This document shows, piece after piece, positions 1 through 11,393 of a stretch of 64,000 nucleotides of DNA (positions are counted from its first letter, which is position 1; every line of letters begins with the position of its first letter). The notes under the pieces are model-generated. The model did not search any database, was not told the DNA's origin, and worked only from the letters and a program-made list of their open reading frames with translations. A program made the translations under genes and the position numbers. This DNA is from Pseudomonas tructae (lineage in GTDB: Bacteria; Pseudomonadota; Gammaproteobacteria; Pseudomonadales; Pseudomonadaceae), in contig NZ_CP035952.1 in NCBI RefSeq assembly GCF_004214895.1, forward strand, positions 1,498,501 through 1,562,500. The letters run 5' to 3'.

Positions 1-614
1 AGTGAGGCCGGGGTGCTGAAGCTGTTTGCTGCAGCTTTGATTACCGATGTGAAGTGCCGGGGGTGCAAGGTACCGCTGTCAAGGTCTTCGAACGCTCTGG
101 CAAGGAAGTTGATTTTTGCCAGCGCCCGGTAGGCATCCTTGTCTTGTGTCCAGAACTCATCCAGGCGTGTGTTGAATTGCGTGGCGAAGTCGAGCGTCCA
201 GAAATCGTGCAGCACGTCCTGGGGCAGCAGCGGCACTTCATTGCTTTCGTTGAACAGATGGGCGTGCGCGTCGTCGGTGTAGAAACCGCCCCAGTCGACC
301 AGCAGGTCGGCGTTGTCCTGGTCATGGGGGGTGAACCTGCGCATGACCAACTGCGTGAGGCTGACCGATTCCAGCGGCGGCCCGACGTGCTCCCAGCCAG
401 TGAAGCTGCGCGGGTTGCTCTGGCCGTTGTCGAAGCGATGCCAGTACACCTTGTCCGGGGCGTGGGCGCCCTGGCCATAGGTGTGGAGGATCTTTATAGC
501 AGCCACGCGGGCCATCTCCCACATGTCCGGGCATCGCTCAACGACGCTCGAGGCCAGTTTGTGCAGGGTCAGTTGCAGGTCATTGATTACAGGTAGTACG
601 TGCTTGTCGGACAT
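1..614 (-). CDS. Dermonecrotic-toxin-like protein, N-terminal part (cut by window edge)
   Basis: An open minus-strand frame starts at the ATG at 614-612 and runs without a stop to the window edge, so only about 204 N-terminal residues are visible. The protein begins MSDKHVLPVIND and contains YWHRF and FTGWEHVGPP blocks that match the N-terminus of the divergent gene at 766-3342 almost residue for residue over roughly 150 residues. The two are therefore paralogs arranged head to head. The family looks like the N-terminal domain of Pseudomonas proteins named dermonecrotic toxin or membrane-targeted effector (the DUF6543 type). No signal peptide is evident. Its catalytic C-terminus, if any, lies outside the window, so activity cannot be judged. 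Confidence 0.7.
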   Translation of the reverse strand, partial: MSDKHVLPVINDLQLTLHKLASSVVERCPDMWEMARVAAIKILHTYGQGAHAPDKVYWHRFDNGQSNPRSFTGWEHVGPPLESVSLTQLVMRRFTPHDQDNADLLVDWGGFYTDDAHAHLFNESNEVPLLPQDVLHDFWTLDFATQFNTRLDEFWTQDKDAYRALAKINFLARAFEDLDSGTLHPRHFTSVIKAAANSFSTPAS

Positions 615-765
615 GGGGCGGTTCTCTTGGCGGAAGGGAACCAGATTGGGGGCCGGTCAGCGATCGATGGCGCTACATAGTTGTATCCGGGCCTTGATGT
701 ATGTACCGCCAAGGCTACATGAGGGGCTATCACAGTCAGGGCTTGATGACTGTGGAGTACCCGCA

Positions 766-3342
766 ATGAATACCACTTTGGACAGCAACACCTTGCAATC
801 GCACCTCAGCCAGTTCACCTCCCAGGTGATGAGGCAACTTCCGGATCTGCACCTGATGGCTTGGCAGGCCGCGCGGCGGATCCTGGCCTCGATGAAGGTC
901 GAAGGCGATCCAGACAAGATCTACTGGCACCGGTTTGGCAATGCCCAGTCCAGTTCGACCAGCTTTACCGGTTGGGAGCACGTGGGCCCGCCGGAGGAAT
1001 CGATGACCCTCACCGAACTGCTGATCCGCCGCTTTCGGGTGGCCGATCAGGACAATGCCGATGTCCTGCACAATTGGGGCGGCTTCTATCAGCAAGGGCC
1101 GCAGGCGCAGCGCTACGATCAGCACAATGAAGTGCGCCTGTCGCCCTCGGCGTTGCTGCAGGCGTTGTGGCAGGTGGATTTTGCCTCGGCTTACCGCAAA
1201 GCCTTGCAAGCCTTCTGGAAGACCTCGGGCGATGACCTGAGAACGGTGGTGCGCCTGAACATCCTGGCCGCCGGCACGCTGGCTTGCGAGTCTGGGCAGC
1301 TCACACGTTTGCAGTTGCATTGGGTGATTCAGGCGCTGGGAGTTGAGCGGCCCATGGCACTGCGCTTGCGAGATGTCGCAGGGCTGCGACCGGCTCAAGG
1401 TGAGTTGTCGGTCAACTGCCTGCGTTTCGCCGGACACGACCTGGTGAATATCCTGTGGTTTTCCCATCCGTCCGGTCGGCAGATTCTCTATGTTCCCGGT
1501 GGGGCGCAGGTGTTCGAGAGCTTCCAGGGGCCTGAAGGTGTCTATGGCTGGTTGCGCAGCCGGGTGACCGACCAGGCCGCCCGCAAGCAGCTGGCCAGTT
1601 ATGGTGAGGTGGTGTTGCCGGCAGCGCTTGCGCAGCGCGTTGCCCGGTTCAAGCGGATTGCCCAGGTTACGGATGAGCAGTTGGCCGATGCGGTGGAGCG
1701 TCGGGCAGTTTCCGGCGACCCTTGTGATTGGCTGGTCAAACAGACCCACACACGGATGGCGGCCGAGGCCGATTTGCAGTTGCGTAGCAATGCTGACTTA
1801 CGCAAGCAACTGTGGATTGGTTACCTGCGGGCGGGGCTGCAGGTGGCTACGCCCGTTGCCACGCTGTCCTGGCCAGTTGCGCTGGCGGTGATCCTGACTG
1901 GCGTGGCGAAACTGGGCCTGAATATCGACCAGGCGGTCAATGCGCGGGACCCGGCAGAGCGCCAGGCGGCCCTGGTGGACGCCATTGTCTCAGGTGTTGA
2001 GATTGTGCTGAATCTTACCTTGCTGCTGCCGGAGGCCATCCCGGCGGATGAAGAGCTGGAAGCATTCAGGGCGCCGCTCGAGGTGCCGCCGACCGAACCT
2101 GTCATCCCATCGGCCCAGGGGATACTGACCGGCGAGCAGGGGCAGTACATTCGTTTGCAGGGGGTACTTTATCGCGTGCGCTACGACGCCTCGCTCAAGA
2201 CCTGGCTGGTGGTCGACCCACGCAATCCCTTTGCTTTTTATGGCAATTTCCCCGTGCGGCTCAATGCGCAACTGCGTTGGGAACTGATCGAAAGCGCCTG
2301 CCTGCGCGGCGGTGGGCAATGCCTGGGCAGCTTGCGCTCACGGCCCCTCCCGCCTGGTATTGAAGTTAGTGGCGAGGCAACGCTCAGCCGGTACCACATG
2401 CCCCCGCGCCAGCGTGTTGCATTGGCAACTCTGATCAAATGGAGTAACCGCAGGCTATTGTCAGAAGCCTTTTATGACCCGGACTTTGTATTCAATTCAG
2501 ATCTGGATGACTTTCGCAGAATTCGCGGTCTGCTGACGCAAGACGCCAGCGAGTACATCGATACGTTGCCAACCTTGTCACGCTCCCCGGTGCCTGTGCC
2601 TGATCCGCAGGTGCCCGCTGGGCTATCGTTTCAGCGCTTGTACGACGACGCCCAGGGCGTGGTGATCGGTGAGTCCCATCAGGCGATCAGCAGTAAGTAC
2701 TTTCTGATCAAGCACATGAAGGCCCTGGCGCGCAGTGGCGTCGACACCTTGTACATGGAGCATCTGCTGACCGACTTGCACCAGGGCGACCTGGATGTGC
2801 TTTACCGTGTCGGCAAGATGACTGACAGGTTACGGGGCTACCTGCGCGACCTCGACGAAGGTCACGCCACGGATTCAACGGCCGTGTACACCTTCTACAA
2901 GGTGGTCTTGGAGGCTACGCGCCGCAGTATTCGTATCGTTGCGCTGGACTGCGCCGCCAGCTACCGGCTGGACGGGCTGGATCTGCAAGAGGTCCTGCGC
3001 CACAAGGTGTTCAGCTACCACGCCAGCCAGATCATCCGCGCTACCCGTACTCAGCCGGAGGTAGGCAAGTGGGTGGCGCTTGTCGGAGACACGCATGCCA
3101 GCACCTACAAGCGGGTGCCGGGCCTGGCGCAACTGGAGGACGTGGTCAGTGTGCGTATCGTCGATGCCGGCCAGGGCCAGGGCACGCAAATGACGATAGA
3201 TCCGGGGGAATGGTACCTGCCGTCCATGGGCCGGCCCCAGGGCGTGGTCCGGGCGGACTGGCGCCTGGCAATCATGGTCCGTGAACAGCCGTTCGAGTTT
3301 CATGACCCGTCCCTTGCGCCGCCGGGCGTCCTGCAACCTTGA
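766..3342 (+). CDS. Large dermonecrotic-toxin-like protein with a TIKI/ChaN/RRSP-like C-terminal domain
   Basis: The chosen start is the ATG at 766 (MNTTLDSN), preceded by GGAG at 754-757; the frame is open further upstream but has no support there. The product is 858 residues. Residues 1-200 form the paralogous N-terminal domain (YWHRF near 53, FTGWEHVGPP near 67-76). Two hydrophobic stretches near 357-386 and 402-423 could serve membrane insertion or translocation. The C-terminal third holds GESH (E636, H638), MEH (E665, H666) and GDTH (H777). This pattern and spacing resemble the catalytic ExH, EH and H residues of the TIKI/EreA/ChaN/PMT-C2 superfamily, which includes the MARTX Ras/Rap1 protease domain. 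No signal peptide, secretion gene or immunity gene is seen beside it. A toxin role is inference; the fold assignment rests on motifs only. Confidence 0.7.
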   Translation: MNTTLDSNTLQSHLSQFTSQVMRQLPDLHLMAWQAARRILASMKVEGDPDKIYWHRFGNAQSSSTSFTGWEHVGPPEESMTLTELLIRRFRVADQDNADVLHNWGGFYQQGPQAQRYDQHNEVRLSPSALLQALWQVDFASAYRKALQAFWKTSGDDLRTVVRLNILAAGTLACESGQLTRLQLHWVIQALGVERPMALRLRDVAGLRPAQGELSVNCLRFAGHDLVNILWFSHPSGRQILYVPGGAQVFESFQGPEGVYGWLRSRVTDQAARKQLASYGEVVLPAALAQRVARFKRIAQVTDEQLADAVERRAVSGDPCDWLVKQTHTRMAAEADLQLRSNADLRKQLWIGYLRAGLQVATPVATLSWPVALAVILTGVAKLGLNIDQAVNARDPAERQAALVDAIVSGVEIVLNLTLLLPEAIPADEELEAFRAPLEVPPTEPVIPSAQGILTGEQGQYIRLQGVLYRVRYDASLKTWLVVDPRNPFAFYGNFPVRLNAQLRWELIESACLRGGGQCLGSLRSRPLPPGIEVSGEATLSRYHMPPRQRVALATLIKWSNRRLLSEAFYDPDFVFNSDLDDFRRIRGLLTQDASEYIDTLPTLSRSPVPVPDPQVPAGLSFQRLYDDAQGVVIGESHQAISSKYFLIKHMKALARSGVDTLYMEHLLTDLHQGDLDVLYRVGKMTDRLRGYLRDLDEGHATDSTAVYTFYKVVLEATRRSIRIVALDCAASYRLDGLDLQEVLRHKVFSYHASQIIRATRTQPEVGKWVALVGDTHASTYKRVPGLAQLEDVVSVRIVDAGQGQGTQMTIDPGEWYLPSMGRPQGVVRADWRLAIMVREQPFEFHDPSLAPPGVLQP

Positions 3343-3458
3343 TGCGACAACTCTTCACTTAATATTTCTCAATTGCAGGTGTATCGTATTTGCCCTTCAT
3401 CGCCAGCGCCCTTTGTGGGGGCTGGCTGACTGGTTTGGCTATACGAGGTGCCCGCTGC

Positions 3459-4835
3459 ATGTCTTTTACCCGTCGACAGATGCTCAAGGGGCTGACCGGC
3501 CTGGTGGTGGTTGGCCTGGGCGCCGGTGGCGCTGCGCGTTACTGGCTGGGCAAGGTGGACGACGAGGCGGGGCATGATTACGAGCTGATTGCCGCGCCGC
3601 TGGATGTCGAGTTGGTCTCGGGGTTCAAGACCCAGGCCTGGGCCTTCGGCCCGTCGGCGCCGGGCACCGAACTGCGGGTACGCCAGGGGCAATGGCTGCG
3701 GGTGCGCTTCATCAACCACCTGCCGGTGGCCACCACTATTCACTGGCACGGCATCCGCCTGCCGCTGGAGATGGACGGCGTGCCGTATGTCTCGCAACTG
3801 CCGGTGCTGCCGGGCGAGTACTTCGACTACAAGTTCCGTGTGCCGGATGCCGGCAGCTATTGGTATCACCCGCACGTCAACAGCAGCGAAGAGTTGGGTA
3901 AAGGCCTGGTCGGCCCGTTGATCGTCGAGGAGCGCGAACCCACCGGCTTCAAGCACGAACGCACCTTGAGCCTGAAAAACTGGCACGTGGATGAGCAGGG
4001 CGCCTACCTGCCTTTCAGCATCCCGCGAGAAGCTGCCCGTGGCGGTACCGCCGGGCGGCTGATCACCATCAATGGCCAGGCCAACGCCGTGGTCGAGATG
4101 CCGGCCGGGCAGATCGTGCGGGTGCGCCTGCTCAATCTCGACAATACCCTGACCTACCGCATCAACCTCAAAGGCAACTTCGAGGCGCGGGTCTACGCCC
4201 TGGACGGTAACCCGGTCACCCCACGGCCTTTGGGCAAGGACTACTGGCTGGGGCCGGGCATGCGTATTTGCCTGGCGATCAAGATGCCTCCGGCCGGTGA
4301 AGAGTTGTCCCTGCGTGACGGCTCGGTGCGCCTGGGCACCCTGCGCTCGGTGGCCAGCAGCGACGCGGCCGGTGACTGGCCGCCAGCCTTGCCGGCCAAC
4401 CCGGTTGCCGAGCCGGACCTGGCCAACGCCGAAAAGCTCAACTTCAATTTCGAATGGGTCGGCTCGGTCTCGGTGAACACCGAGAACGGCAGGCCGCCGA
4501 GCCTCTGGCAGATCAACGGCAAGGCCTGGGACATTACCGACAAGACCTGCGCCGACCGGCCGATCGCCACGCTGAAAAAGGGTAAAAGCTACATCTTCGA
4601 GCTGAAGAACATGACCCAGTACCAGCACCCCATTCACCTGCACGGCATGAGTTTCAAGGTGATCGGCTCGAACAAGCGCAAGGTCGAACCGTATTTTACC
4701 GACACCTACCTGCTGGGCCGAAACGAGCGCGCGCAAGTGGCGCTGGTGGCGGATAACCCGGGTACCTGGATGTTCCACTGTCACGTGATCGACCACATGG
4801 AAACCGGCCTGATGGCCGCCATCGAGGTGGCTTGA
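3459..4835 (+). CDS. cumA: CumA-type multicopper oxidase, Tat-exported
   Basis: This 458-residue multicopper oxidase starts at the ATG at 3459 (MSFTRRQMLKG), with GAGGTG just upstream; an in-frame start 23 codons earlier would bury the signal peptide. The N-terminus has a twin-arginine motif (TRRQMLKG) and a hydrophobic core, so export of the folded enzyme through Tat is expected. Copper ligands are visible as HWHG, YHPH, HPIHLHG and HCHVIDHMETG, covering the type 1 and type 2/3 centres. The sequence closely resembles CumA of P. putida, once linked to Mn(II) oxidation but not considered the main Mn oxidase in later work. Its stop overlaps the tadA start (TGATG), which implies co-transcription and translational coupling. 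The natural substrate is uncertain. Confidence 0.92.
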   Translation: MSFTRRQMLKGLTGLVVVGLGAGGAARYWLGKVDDEAGHDYELIAAPLDVELVSGFKTQAWAFGPSAPGTELRVRQGQWLRVRFINHLPVATTIHWHGIRLPLEMDGVPYVSQLPVLPGEYFDYKFRVPDAGSYWYHPHVNSSEELGKGLVGPLIVEEREPTGFKHERTLSLKNWHVDEQGAYLPFSIPREAARGGTAGRLITINGQANAVVEMPAGQIVRVRLLNLDNTLTYRINLKGNFEARVYALDGNPVTPRPLGKDYWLGPGMRICLAIKMPPAGEELSLRDGSVRLGTLRSVASSDAAGDWPPALPANPVAEPDLANAEKLNFNFEWVGSVSVNTENGRPPSLWQINGKAWDITDKTCADRPIATLKKGKSYIFELKNMTQYQHPIHLHGMSFKVIGSNKRKVEPYFTDTYLLGRNERAQVALVADNPGTWMFHCHVIDHMETGLMAAIEVA

Positions 4836-5317
4836 TGCGTCAGCCACAGATCATTGATCGCAGCCGCGATCAGCAGTTCATGCGCCTGGCCCTTGAACTG
4901 GCTGCCCAGGGCGCGGCCATGGGCGAGGTGCCGGTGGGCGCGGTGCTGGTGCAGCATGGCCAGGTGATTGGCCAGGGCTTCAACTGCCCGATCAGCGGCA
5001 GCGATCCCAGCGCCCATGCCGAAATGGTCGCCATTCGCGCCGCCGCCCAGGCGGCCAGCAACTACCGGCTGCCGGGCAGTACCCTCTACGTGACGCTGGA
5101 GCCGTGCAGCATGTGCGCCGGCTTGATCGTGCACTCGCGGATCAATCGGGTGGTGTACGGCGCGCTGGAGCCCAAGGCCGGCGTGGTGCAGAGCCAGGGG
5201 CAGTTCTTTACCCAGGGTTTTCTCAACCATCGGGTGATATTTGAGGGTGGGGTATTGGCAGAAGAGTGCGGGACTATTTTGTCCGAGTTCTTCAAGGCGC
5301 GGCGGGCGAAGGCCTGA
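4835..5317 (+). CDS. tadA: tRNA-specific adenosine-34 deaminase
   Basis: TadA converts adenosine-34 to inosine in tRNA-Arg(ACG). The 160-residue protein has the cytidine/adenosine deaminase zinc site: HAEM, whose Glu is the proton shuttle, and PCSMC supplying two Cys ligands. The ATG at 4835 overlaps the cumA stop codon; a TTG one codon earlier is less likely. Length and motifs are normal for the family. The gene ends just before a REP pair shared with the convergent mltF gene. It is very probably essential, so the coupling to cumA means polar effects must be considered when cumA phenotypes are read. Confidence 0.95.
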   Translation: MRQPQIIDRSRDQQFMRLALELAAQGAAMGEVPVGAVLVQHGQVIGQGFNCPISGSDPSAHAEMVAIRAAAQAASNYRLPGSTLYVTLEPCSMCAGLIVHSRINRVVYGALEPKAGVVQSQGQFFTQGFLNHRVIFEGGVLAEECGTILSEFFKARRAKA

Positions 5318-5328
5318 GGTGATCTTGA

Positions 5329-5391
5329 TCGCGGGGCAAGCCCGCTCCCACAGAGTGGAGGTGATCCTCTGGGAGCGGGCTTGCCCCGCGA
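5329..5391. repeat. REP inverted pair between tadA and mltF
   Basis: Two arms, TCGCGGGGCAAGCCCGCTCC at 5329-5348 and its reverse complement ending at 5391, surround a short spacer. The same unit recurs at 11324-11389, 38402-38478 and, in variant form, at 18570-18656. It lies between two convergent 3' ends, the usual place for P. putida-type REP elements, and could act as a bidirectional terminator or mRNA stabiliser. Confidence 0.9.
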
Positions 5392-5395
5392 AGCT

Positions 5396-6916
<1,521 letters not shown>

Positions 6917-6939
6917 CTAGCGATCTTTGCGATAGGGGT

Positions 6940-6970
6940 CGATTTCGGGCAGAAATCGAGGGTTTTTTTT
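6940..6970 (+). terminator. Terminator-like hairpin with T-run upstream of purL
   Basis: CGATTTC at 6940-6946 and GAAATCG at 6952-6958 form a perfect 7-bp stem with loop GGGCA, followed by AGGG and eight T residues at 6963-6970. This has the form of a Rho-independent terminator reading on the plus strand. No plus-strand protein gene lies upstream; mltF is divergent and starts at 6856. It may block antisense read-through into purL or end a short transcript. Confidence 0.6.
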
Positions 6971-7102
6971 GACCCCCGAGTCCGCTTTGCCGGGCCGACA
7001 TGTCCAGGTGTCGCAATGCTGTGTTTCGGGTGCCGGAAGCGCTTGAATTAGGCTAGAATGCACGGCCTCTAAGCACACCCCCTTCCTGAGGCTGTCCCGA
7101 CG

Positions 7103-10100
7103 ATGTTGATCCTGCGCGGCGCTCCTGCCCTTTCTGCCTTTCGCCACGGTAAGTTAATCGAGCAACTGAGCCAGAAAGTCCCCGCTGTTAGTGGTTTGTA
7201 TGCGGAATTCACGCATTTCGCCGAGGTTGACGGTGAACTGAGTGCCGAGCAACAGCAAGTGCTCGCGCGCCTGCTCAAGTACGGCCCAAGCGTACCGGTC
7301 CAGGAGCCTGCCGGCCGCCTGTTCCTGGTGGTTCCGCGTTTCGGCACCATCTCGCCCTGGTCGAGCAAGGCCAGCGACATCGCCCACAATTGCGGTCTGG
7401 AAAACATCCAGCGCCTGGAACGGGGCATTGCCTACTACGTCGGCGGTGAACTGAGCGACGCCGATGTCGCGGCAGTTTCCGAGATCCTTCACGATCGCAT
7501 GACCCAACTGGTGCTGAGCAAGCTCGACGAGGCCGCCAGCCTGTTCAGCCACGCCCAGCCCAAGCCGCTGACCGCCGTCGACATCCTCGGCGGTGGCCGC
7601 GCCGCCCTGGAAAAAGCCAACGTCGAGCTGGGCCTGGCCCTGGCCGAAGACGAGATCGATTACCTGGTCACCAGCTTCCAGGGCCTCAAGCGCAACCCGC
7701 ACGACATCGAACTGATGATGTTCGCCCAGGCCAACTCCGAGCACTGCCGCCACAAGATCTTCAACGCCAGTTGGGATATCGACGGCCAGAGTCAGGAAAA
7801 AAGCCTGTTCGGCATGATCAAGAACACCTACCAGATGCACAGCGAAGGCGTGCTGTCCGCTTACAAGGACAACGCTTCGGTGATCGTCGGTTCCGTGGCC
7901 GGGCGCTTCTTCCCGAACCCTGAAACCCGCCAGTACGGCGCGGTGCAGGAGCCGGTGCACATCCTGATGAAGGTCGAGACCCACAACCACCCGACCGCCA
8001 TCTCGCCGTTTTCCGGCGCATCCACCGGTTCCGGTGGCGAGATCCGCGACGAAGGCGCTACCGGCCGCGGTGCCAAGCCCAAGGCTGGCCTGACCGGTTT
8101 CACCGTGTCCAACCTGCGCATCCCGGGCTTCGAACAGCCATGGGAGCAGGCCTACGGCAAGCCGGACCGCATCGTCAATGCCCTCGACATCATGGTCGAT
8201 GGCCCGCTGGGCGGCGCTGCATTCAACAACGAATTCGGTCGTCCGGCCCTGACCGGCTACTTCCGTACCTTCGAGCAGTCGATCAAGACCCCGCACGGTG
8301 AAGAAGTGCGCGGCTATCACAAGCCGATCATGCTCGCTGGCGGCATGGGCAACATCCGTGAAGACCATGTGCAGAAAGCCGAAATCACCGTCGGCGCCAA
8401 GCTGATCGTCCTCGGTGGCCCGGCCATGCTGATCGGCCTGGGTGGCGGCGCGGCTTCGTCGGTCGATACCGGCGCCAGCTCCGCTGACCTGGATTTCGCC
8501 TCGGTGCAGCGCGAGAACCCGGAAATGGAACGCCGTTGCCAGGAAGTCATCGACCGTTGCTGGCAGTTGGGTGACAACAACCCGATCGCCTTCATCCATG
8601 ACGTTGGCGCGGGCGGTATCTCCAACGCTTTCCCTGAGCTGGTCAACGACGGTGGTCGCGGTGGCCGCTTCGAACTGCGCAACGTGCCAAACGACGAGCC
8701 GGGCATGGCCCCGCACGAGATCTGGAGCAACGAATCCCAGGAACGTTATGTCCTGGCGGTCAGCGCTGGCGATTTCGAGCGCTTCCAGGCCATCTGCGAG
8801 CGTGAGCGCTGCCCGTTCGCGGTCGTCGGCGAGGCCACTGCCGAACCGCACCTGACCGTGACCGACAGCCATTTCGGCAACACCCCGGTGGACATGCCGC
8901 TCGACGTGCTGCTGGGCAAGCCGCCGCGCATGCACCGTTCGGTGACCCGCGAAGCGGAGCTGGGCGATGACTTCGACCCAAGCACCCTGGCGCTGAACGA
9001 CTCGGTCGAGCGCGTGCTGCGTCACCCGGCCGTTGCCAGCAAGAGCTTCCTGATCACCATCGGCGACCGCACCATCACCGGCCTGGTCGCCCGCGACCAG
9101 ATGGTCGGCCCGTGGCAGGTACCGGTGGCCGACTGCGCGGTCACCGCCACCAGCTTCGACGTCTACACCGGTGAAGCCATGGCCATGGGCGAGCGTACCC
9201 CGCTGGCCCTGCTCGATGCTCCGGCGTCCGGGCGCATGGCTATCGGCGAGACCCTGACTAACCTTGCTGCCGCGCACATCGGCAAGCTGTCCGACATCAA
9301 ACTGTCGGCCAACTGGATGTCTGCCGCCGGCCACCCGGGTGAAGATGCCCGCCTGTACGACACCGTCAAGGCAGTCGGCATGGAGCTGTGCCCGGAGCTG
9401 GGCCTGACCATTCCGGTGGGCAAGGACTCCATGTCGATGAAGACCAAGTGGAGCGAAGAGGGCGCGGAGAAATCCGTCACCTCGCCGCTGTCACTGATTG
9501 TCACCGGTTTCGCGCCGGTCACCGACATTCGCAAGACCCTGACCCCGCAACTGCGCATGGACAAGGGTGAAACCGACCTGATCCTGATCGACCTGGGTCG
9601 CGGCAAGAACCGCATGGGCGCCTCGATCCTGGCCCAGACCCACGGCAAGCTGGCCAGCGCGGCCCCGGACGTCGACGACGCCGAAGACCTCAAGGCCTTC
9701 TTCGCCGTGATCCAGGGCTTGAACGCCGACGGTCACCTGCTGGCCTACCACGACCGTTCCGACGGCGGCCTGCTGACCACCGTGCTGGAAATGGCCTTTG
9801 CCGGTCATTGTGGCCTGGACCTGGAACTGGACACCCTGACCAGCAAGCGCGAGAAAGTCGCGGCCATCCTCTTCAACGAAGAGCTGGGCGCGGTGATCCA
9901 GGTGCGCCAGGATGCCACCCCGGATGTACTGGCCCAGTTCAGTGCCGCAGGCCTGGGTGAAGACTGCGTCGCGGTGATCGGCCAGCCGATCAACAACGGC
10001 GAAGTGCTGATCAAGCTGGCCGGCGAAGAGCTGTTCAAGGGCGATCGTCGCCTGCTGCAACGCCAGTGGGCCGAGACCAGCTACCAGATCCAGCGTCTGC

Positions 10101-11002
10101 GCGACAACGCCGATTGCGCCGATCAGGAGTTCGATGTGCTGCTGGAGGAAGACAATCCGGGCCTGAGCGTCAAGCTCGGCTTTGACGTCAACCAGGACAT
10201 CGCCGCGCCGTACATCAAGAAAGGCGTGCGCCCGCAAGTGGCGGTGCTGCGCGAGCAGGGCGTCAATGGCCAGGTGGAAATGGCGGCTGCCTTCGACCGC
10301 GCCGGCTTCAATGCCATCGACGTGCACATGAGCGATATCCTCGCCGGTCGTGTTGACCTCAACGACTTCAAGGGCCTGGTGGCCTGTGGCGGCTTCTCCT
10401 ACGGCGACGTCCTCGGTGCCGGTGAAGGCTGGGCCAAGTCGGCGCTGTTCAACAGCCGCGCCCGTGAAGCGTTCCAGCAGTACTTCGAGCGTACCGACAG
10501 CTTCACCCTGGGTGTGTGCAACGGTTGCCAGATGATGTCCAACCTGCACGAGCTGGTGCCGGGCAGCGAGTTCTGGCCGCACTTCGTGCGTAACCGTTCC
10601 GAGCAGTTCGAAGCCCGTGTGGCCATGGTCGAGGTGCAGAAGTCCAACTCGATCTTCCTGCAGGGCATGGCCGGTTCGCGCATGCCGATCGCCATCGCCC
10701 ACGGCGAAGGCCATGCCGAGTTCGCCAGCGACGAAGCCTTGCTCGAAGCCGACCTGTCCGGTTGCGTGGCCCTGCGTTTCGTCGACAACCACGGCAAGGT
10801 CACCGAGAGCTACCCGGCCAACCCGAACGGCTCGCCGCGCGGGATTACCGGCCTGACCAGCCGCGACGGTCGCGTCACCATCATGATGCCGCACCCTGAG
10901 CGGGTCTTCCGTGCCGTGCAGAACTCCTGGCGTCCGGATGACTGGAACGAAGACGCGGCGTGGATGCGCATGTTCCGCAACGCCCGCGTCTGGGTGAACT
11001 AA
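7103..11002 (+). CDS. purL: Phosphoribosylformylglycinamidine synthase (large single-chain form)
   Basis: PurL performs the fourth step of purine synthesis: FGAR plus glutamine and ATP give FGAM. The 1299-residue protein has the normal fused architecture: an N-terminal PurS-like region, two AIR-synthase-type halves (for example [20 protein letters not shown]), and a C-terminal class I glutamine amidotransferase. The amidotransferase shows the nucleophilic Cys at about 1139 in [10 protein letters not shown] and later catalytic His/Glu segments ([18 protein letters not shown]). The ATG at 7103 has a CTGAGGC Shine-Dalgarno region. A TAGAAT at 7054-7059 is a possible -10 element, but no good -35 was found. 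A YqfO-like gene follows two bases after the stop. Confidence 0.98.
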   Translation: MLILRGAPALSAFRHGKLIEQLSQKVPAVSGLYAEFTHFAEVDGELSAEQQQVLARLLKYGPSVPVQEPAGRLFLVVPRFGTISPWSSKASDIAHNCGLENIQRLERGIAYYVGGELSDADVAAVSEILHDRMTQLVLSKLDEAASLFSHAQPKPLTAVDILGGGRAALEKANVELGLALAEDEIDYLVTSFQGLKRNPHDIELMMFAQANSEHCRHKIFNASWDIDGQSQEKSLFGMIKNTYQMHSEGVLSAYKDNASVIVGSVAGRFFPNPETRQYGAVQEPVHILMKVETHNHPTAISPFSGASTGSGGEIRDEGATGRGAKPKAGLTGFTVSNLRIPGFEQPWEQAYGKPDRIVNALDIMVDGPLGGAAFNNEFGRPALTGYFRTFEQSIKTPHGEEVRGYHKPIMLAGGMGNIREDHVQKAEITVGAKLIVLGGPAMLIGLGGGAASSVDTGASSADLDFASVQRENPEMERRCQEVIDRCWQLGDNNPIAFIHDVGAGGISNAFPELVNDGGRGGRFELRNVPNDEPGMAPHEIWSNESQERYVLAVSAGDFERFQAICERERCPFAVVGEATAEPHLTVTDSHFGNTPVDMPLDVLLGKPPRMHRSVTREAELGDDFDPSTLALNDSVERVLRHPAVASKSFLITIGDRTITGLVARDQMVGPWQVPVADCAVTATSFDVYTGEAMAMGERTPLALLDAPASGRMAIGETLTNLAAAHIGKLSDIKLSANWMSAAGHPGEDARLYDTVKAVGMELCPELGLTIPVGKDSMSMKTKWSEEGAEKSVTSPLSLIVTGFAPVTDIRKTLTPQLRMDKGETDLILIDLGRGKNRMGASILAQTHGKLASAAPDVDDAEDLKAFFAVIQGLNADGHLLAYHDRSDGGLLTTVLEMAFAGHCGLDLELDTLTSKREKVAAILFNEELGAVIQVRQDATPDVLAQFSAAGLGEDCVAVIGQPINNGEVLIKLAGEELFKGDRRLLQRQWAETSYQIQRLRDNADCADQEFDVLLEEDNPGLSVKLGFDVNQDIAAPYIKKGVRPQVAVLREQGVNGQVEMAAAFDRAGFNAIDVHMSDILAGRVDLNDFKGLVACGGFSYGDVLGAGEGWAKSALFNSRAREAFQQYFERTDSFTLGVCNGCQMMSNLHELVPGSEFWPHFVRNRSEQFEARVAMVEVQKSNSIFLQGMAGSRMPIAIAHGEGHAEFASDEALLEADLSGCVALRFVDNHGKVTESYPANPNGSPRGITGLTSRDGRVTIMMPHPERVFRAVQNSWRPDDWNEDAAWMRMFRNARVWVN

Positions 11003-11004
11003 GG

Positions 11005-11316
11005 GTGCACAAGCTGGCCTTCTTCGTTCCGCCAAGCCATGTGGACGTGGTCAAGGCCGCTGTGTTCGCCGCTGGCGGCGGACGCATCGGCGACTACGAC
11101 TGCTGTGCCTGGCAGGTGCTGGGCCAGGGCCAGTTCCGCCCGCTGGACGGCAGCCAGCCGTTCCTCGGGCAGGCTGGCGTGGTCGAGCAGGTCGAAGAGT
11201 GGCGGGTCGAGCTGGTGGTGGCTGACGCGCTGATTGGCGCGGTGGTCGCTGCCCTCAAGGGTAGCCACCCTTATGAAACCCCGGCTTATGAGGTCTGGCA
11301 GCTCGCGGACCTCTGA
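11005..11316 (+). CDS. YqfO/NIF3 insert-domain-like small protein
   Basis: This is a 103-residue protein starting at the GTG at 11005 (encoding MHKLAFFVPPSH), two bases after the purL stop. It resembles the CutA1/PII-like domain found as an insert in NIF3/YqfO proteins, here on its own, with the characteristic end GSHPYETPAYEV. The function is not established; a small regulatory or metal-linked role is only a guess. AAGG directly abuts the GTG, so initiation probably depends on translation of purL. It ends before the REP pair at 11324-11389. The same gene follows purL in P. aeruginosa. Confidence 0.8.
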   Translation: MHKLAFFVPPSHVDVVKAAVFAAGGGRIGDYDCCAWQVLGQGQFRPLDGSQPFLGQAGVVEQVEEWRVELVVADALIGAVVAALKGSHPYETPAYEVWQLADL

Positions 11317-11323
11317 GGGCCAT

Positions 11324-11389
11324 ATCGCGGGGCAAGCCCGCTCCCACAGGGTCACCATCACCTCTGTGGGAGCGGGCTTGCCCCGCGAT
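11324..11389. repeat. REP inverted pair between the yqfO-like gene and nagE
   Basis: Two perfectly complementary 26-base arms at 11324-11349 and 11364-11389 (ATCGCGGGGCAAGCCCGCTC... and reverse complement) flank a 14-base spacer. It lies between convergent genes, as at 5329-5391. Confidence 0.92.
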
Positions 11390-11393
11390 GCTT

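Noticed and set aside
481..765. In-frame upstream extension of the toxin-like gene (95 extra codons)
   Set aside because: It overlaps the divergent paralog, lacks a Shine-Dalgarno site, and the paralog comparison places both N-termini at the later ATG (766).
7031..7059. purL promoter with TAGAAT as -10
   Set aside because: The -10 is plausible but no -35 fits at 16-18 bases, so it is mentioned only in the purL entry.
7154..9334. Long open frame antisense to purL
   Set aside because: It is a shadow of the highly GC-rich purL codon pattern; purL itself is unmistakable.
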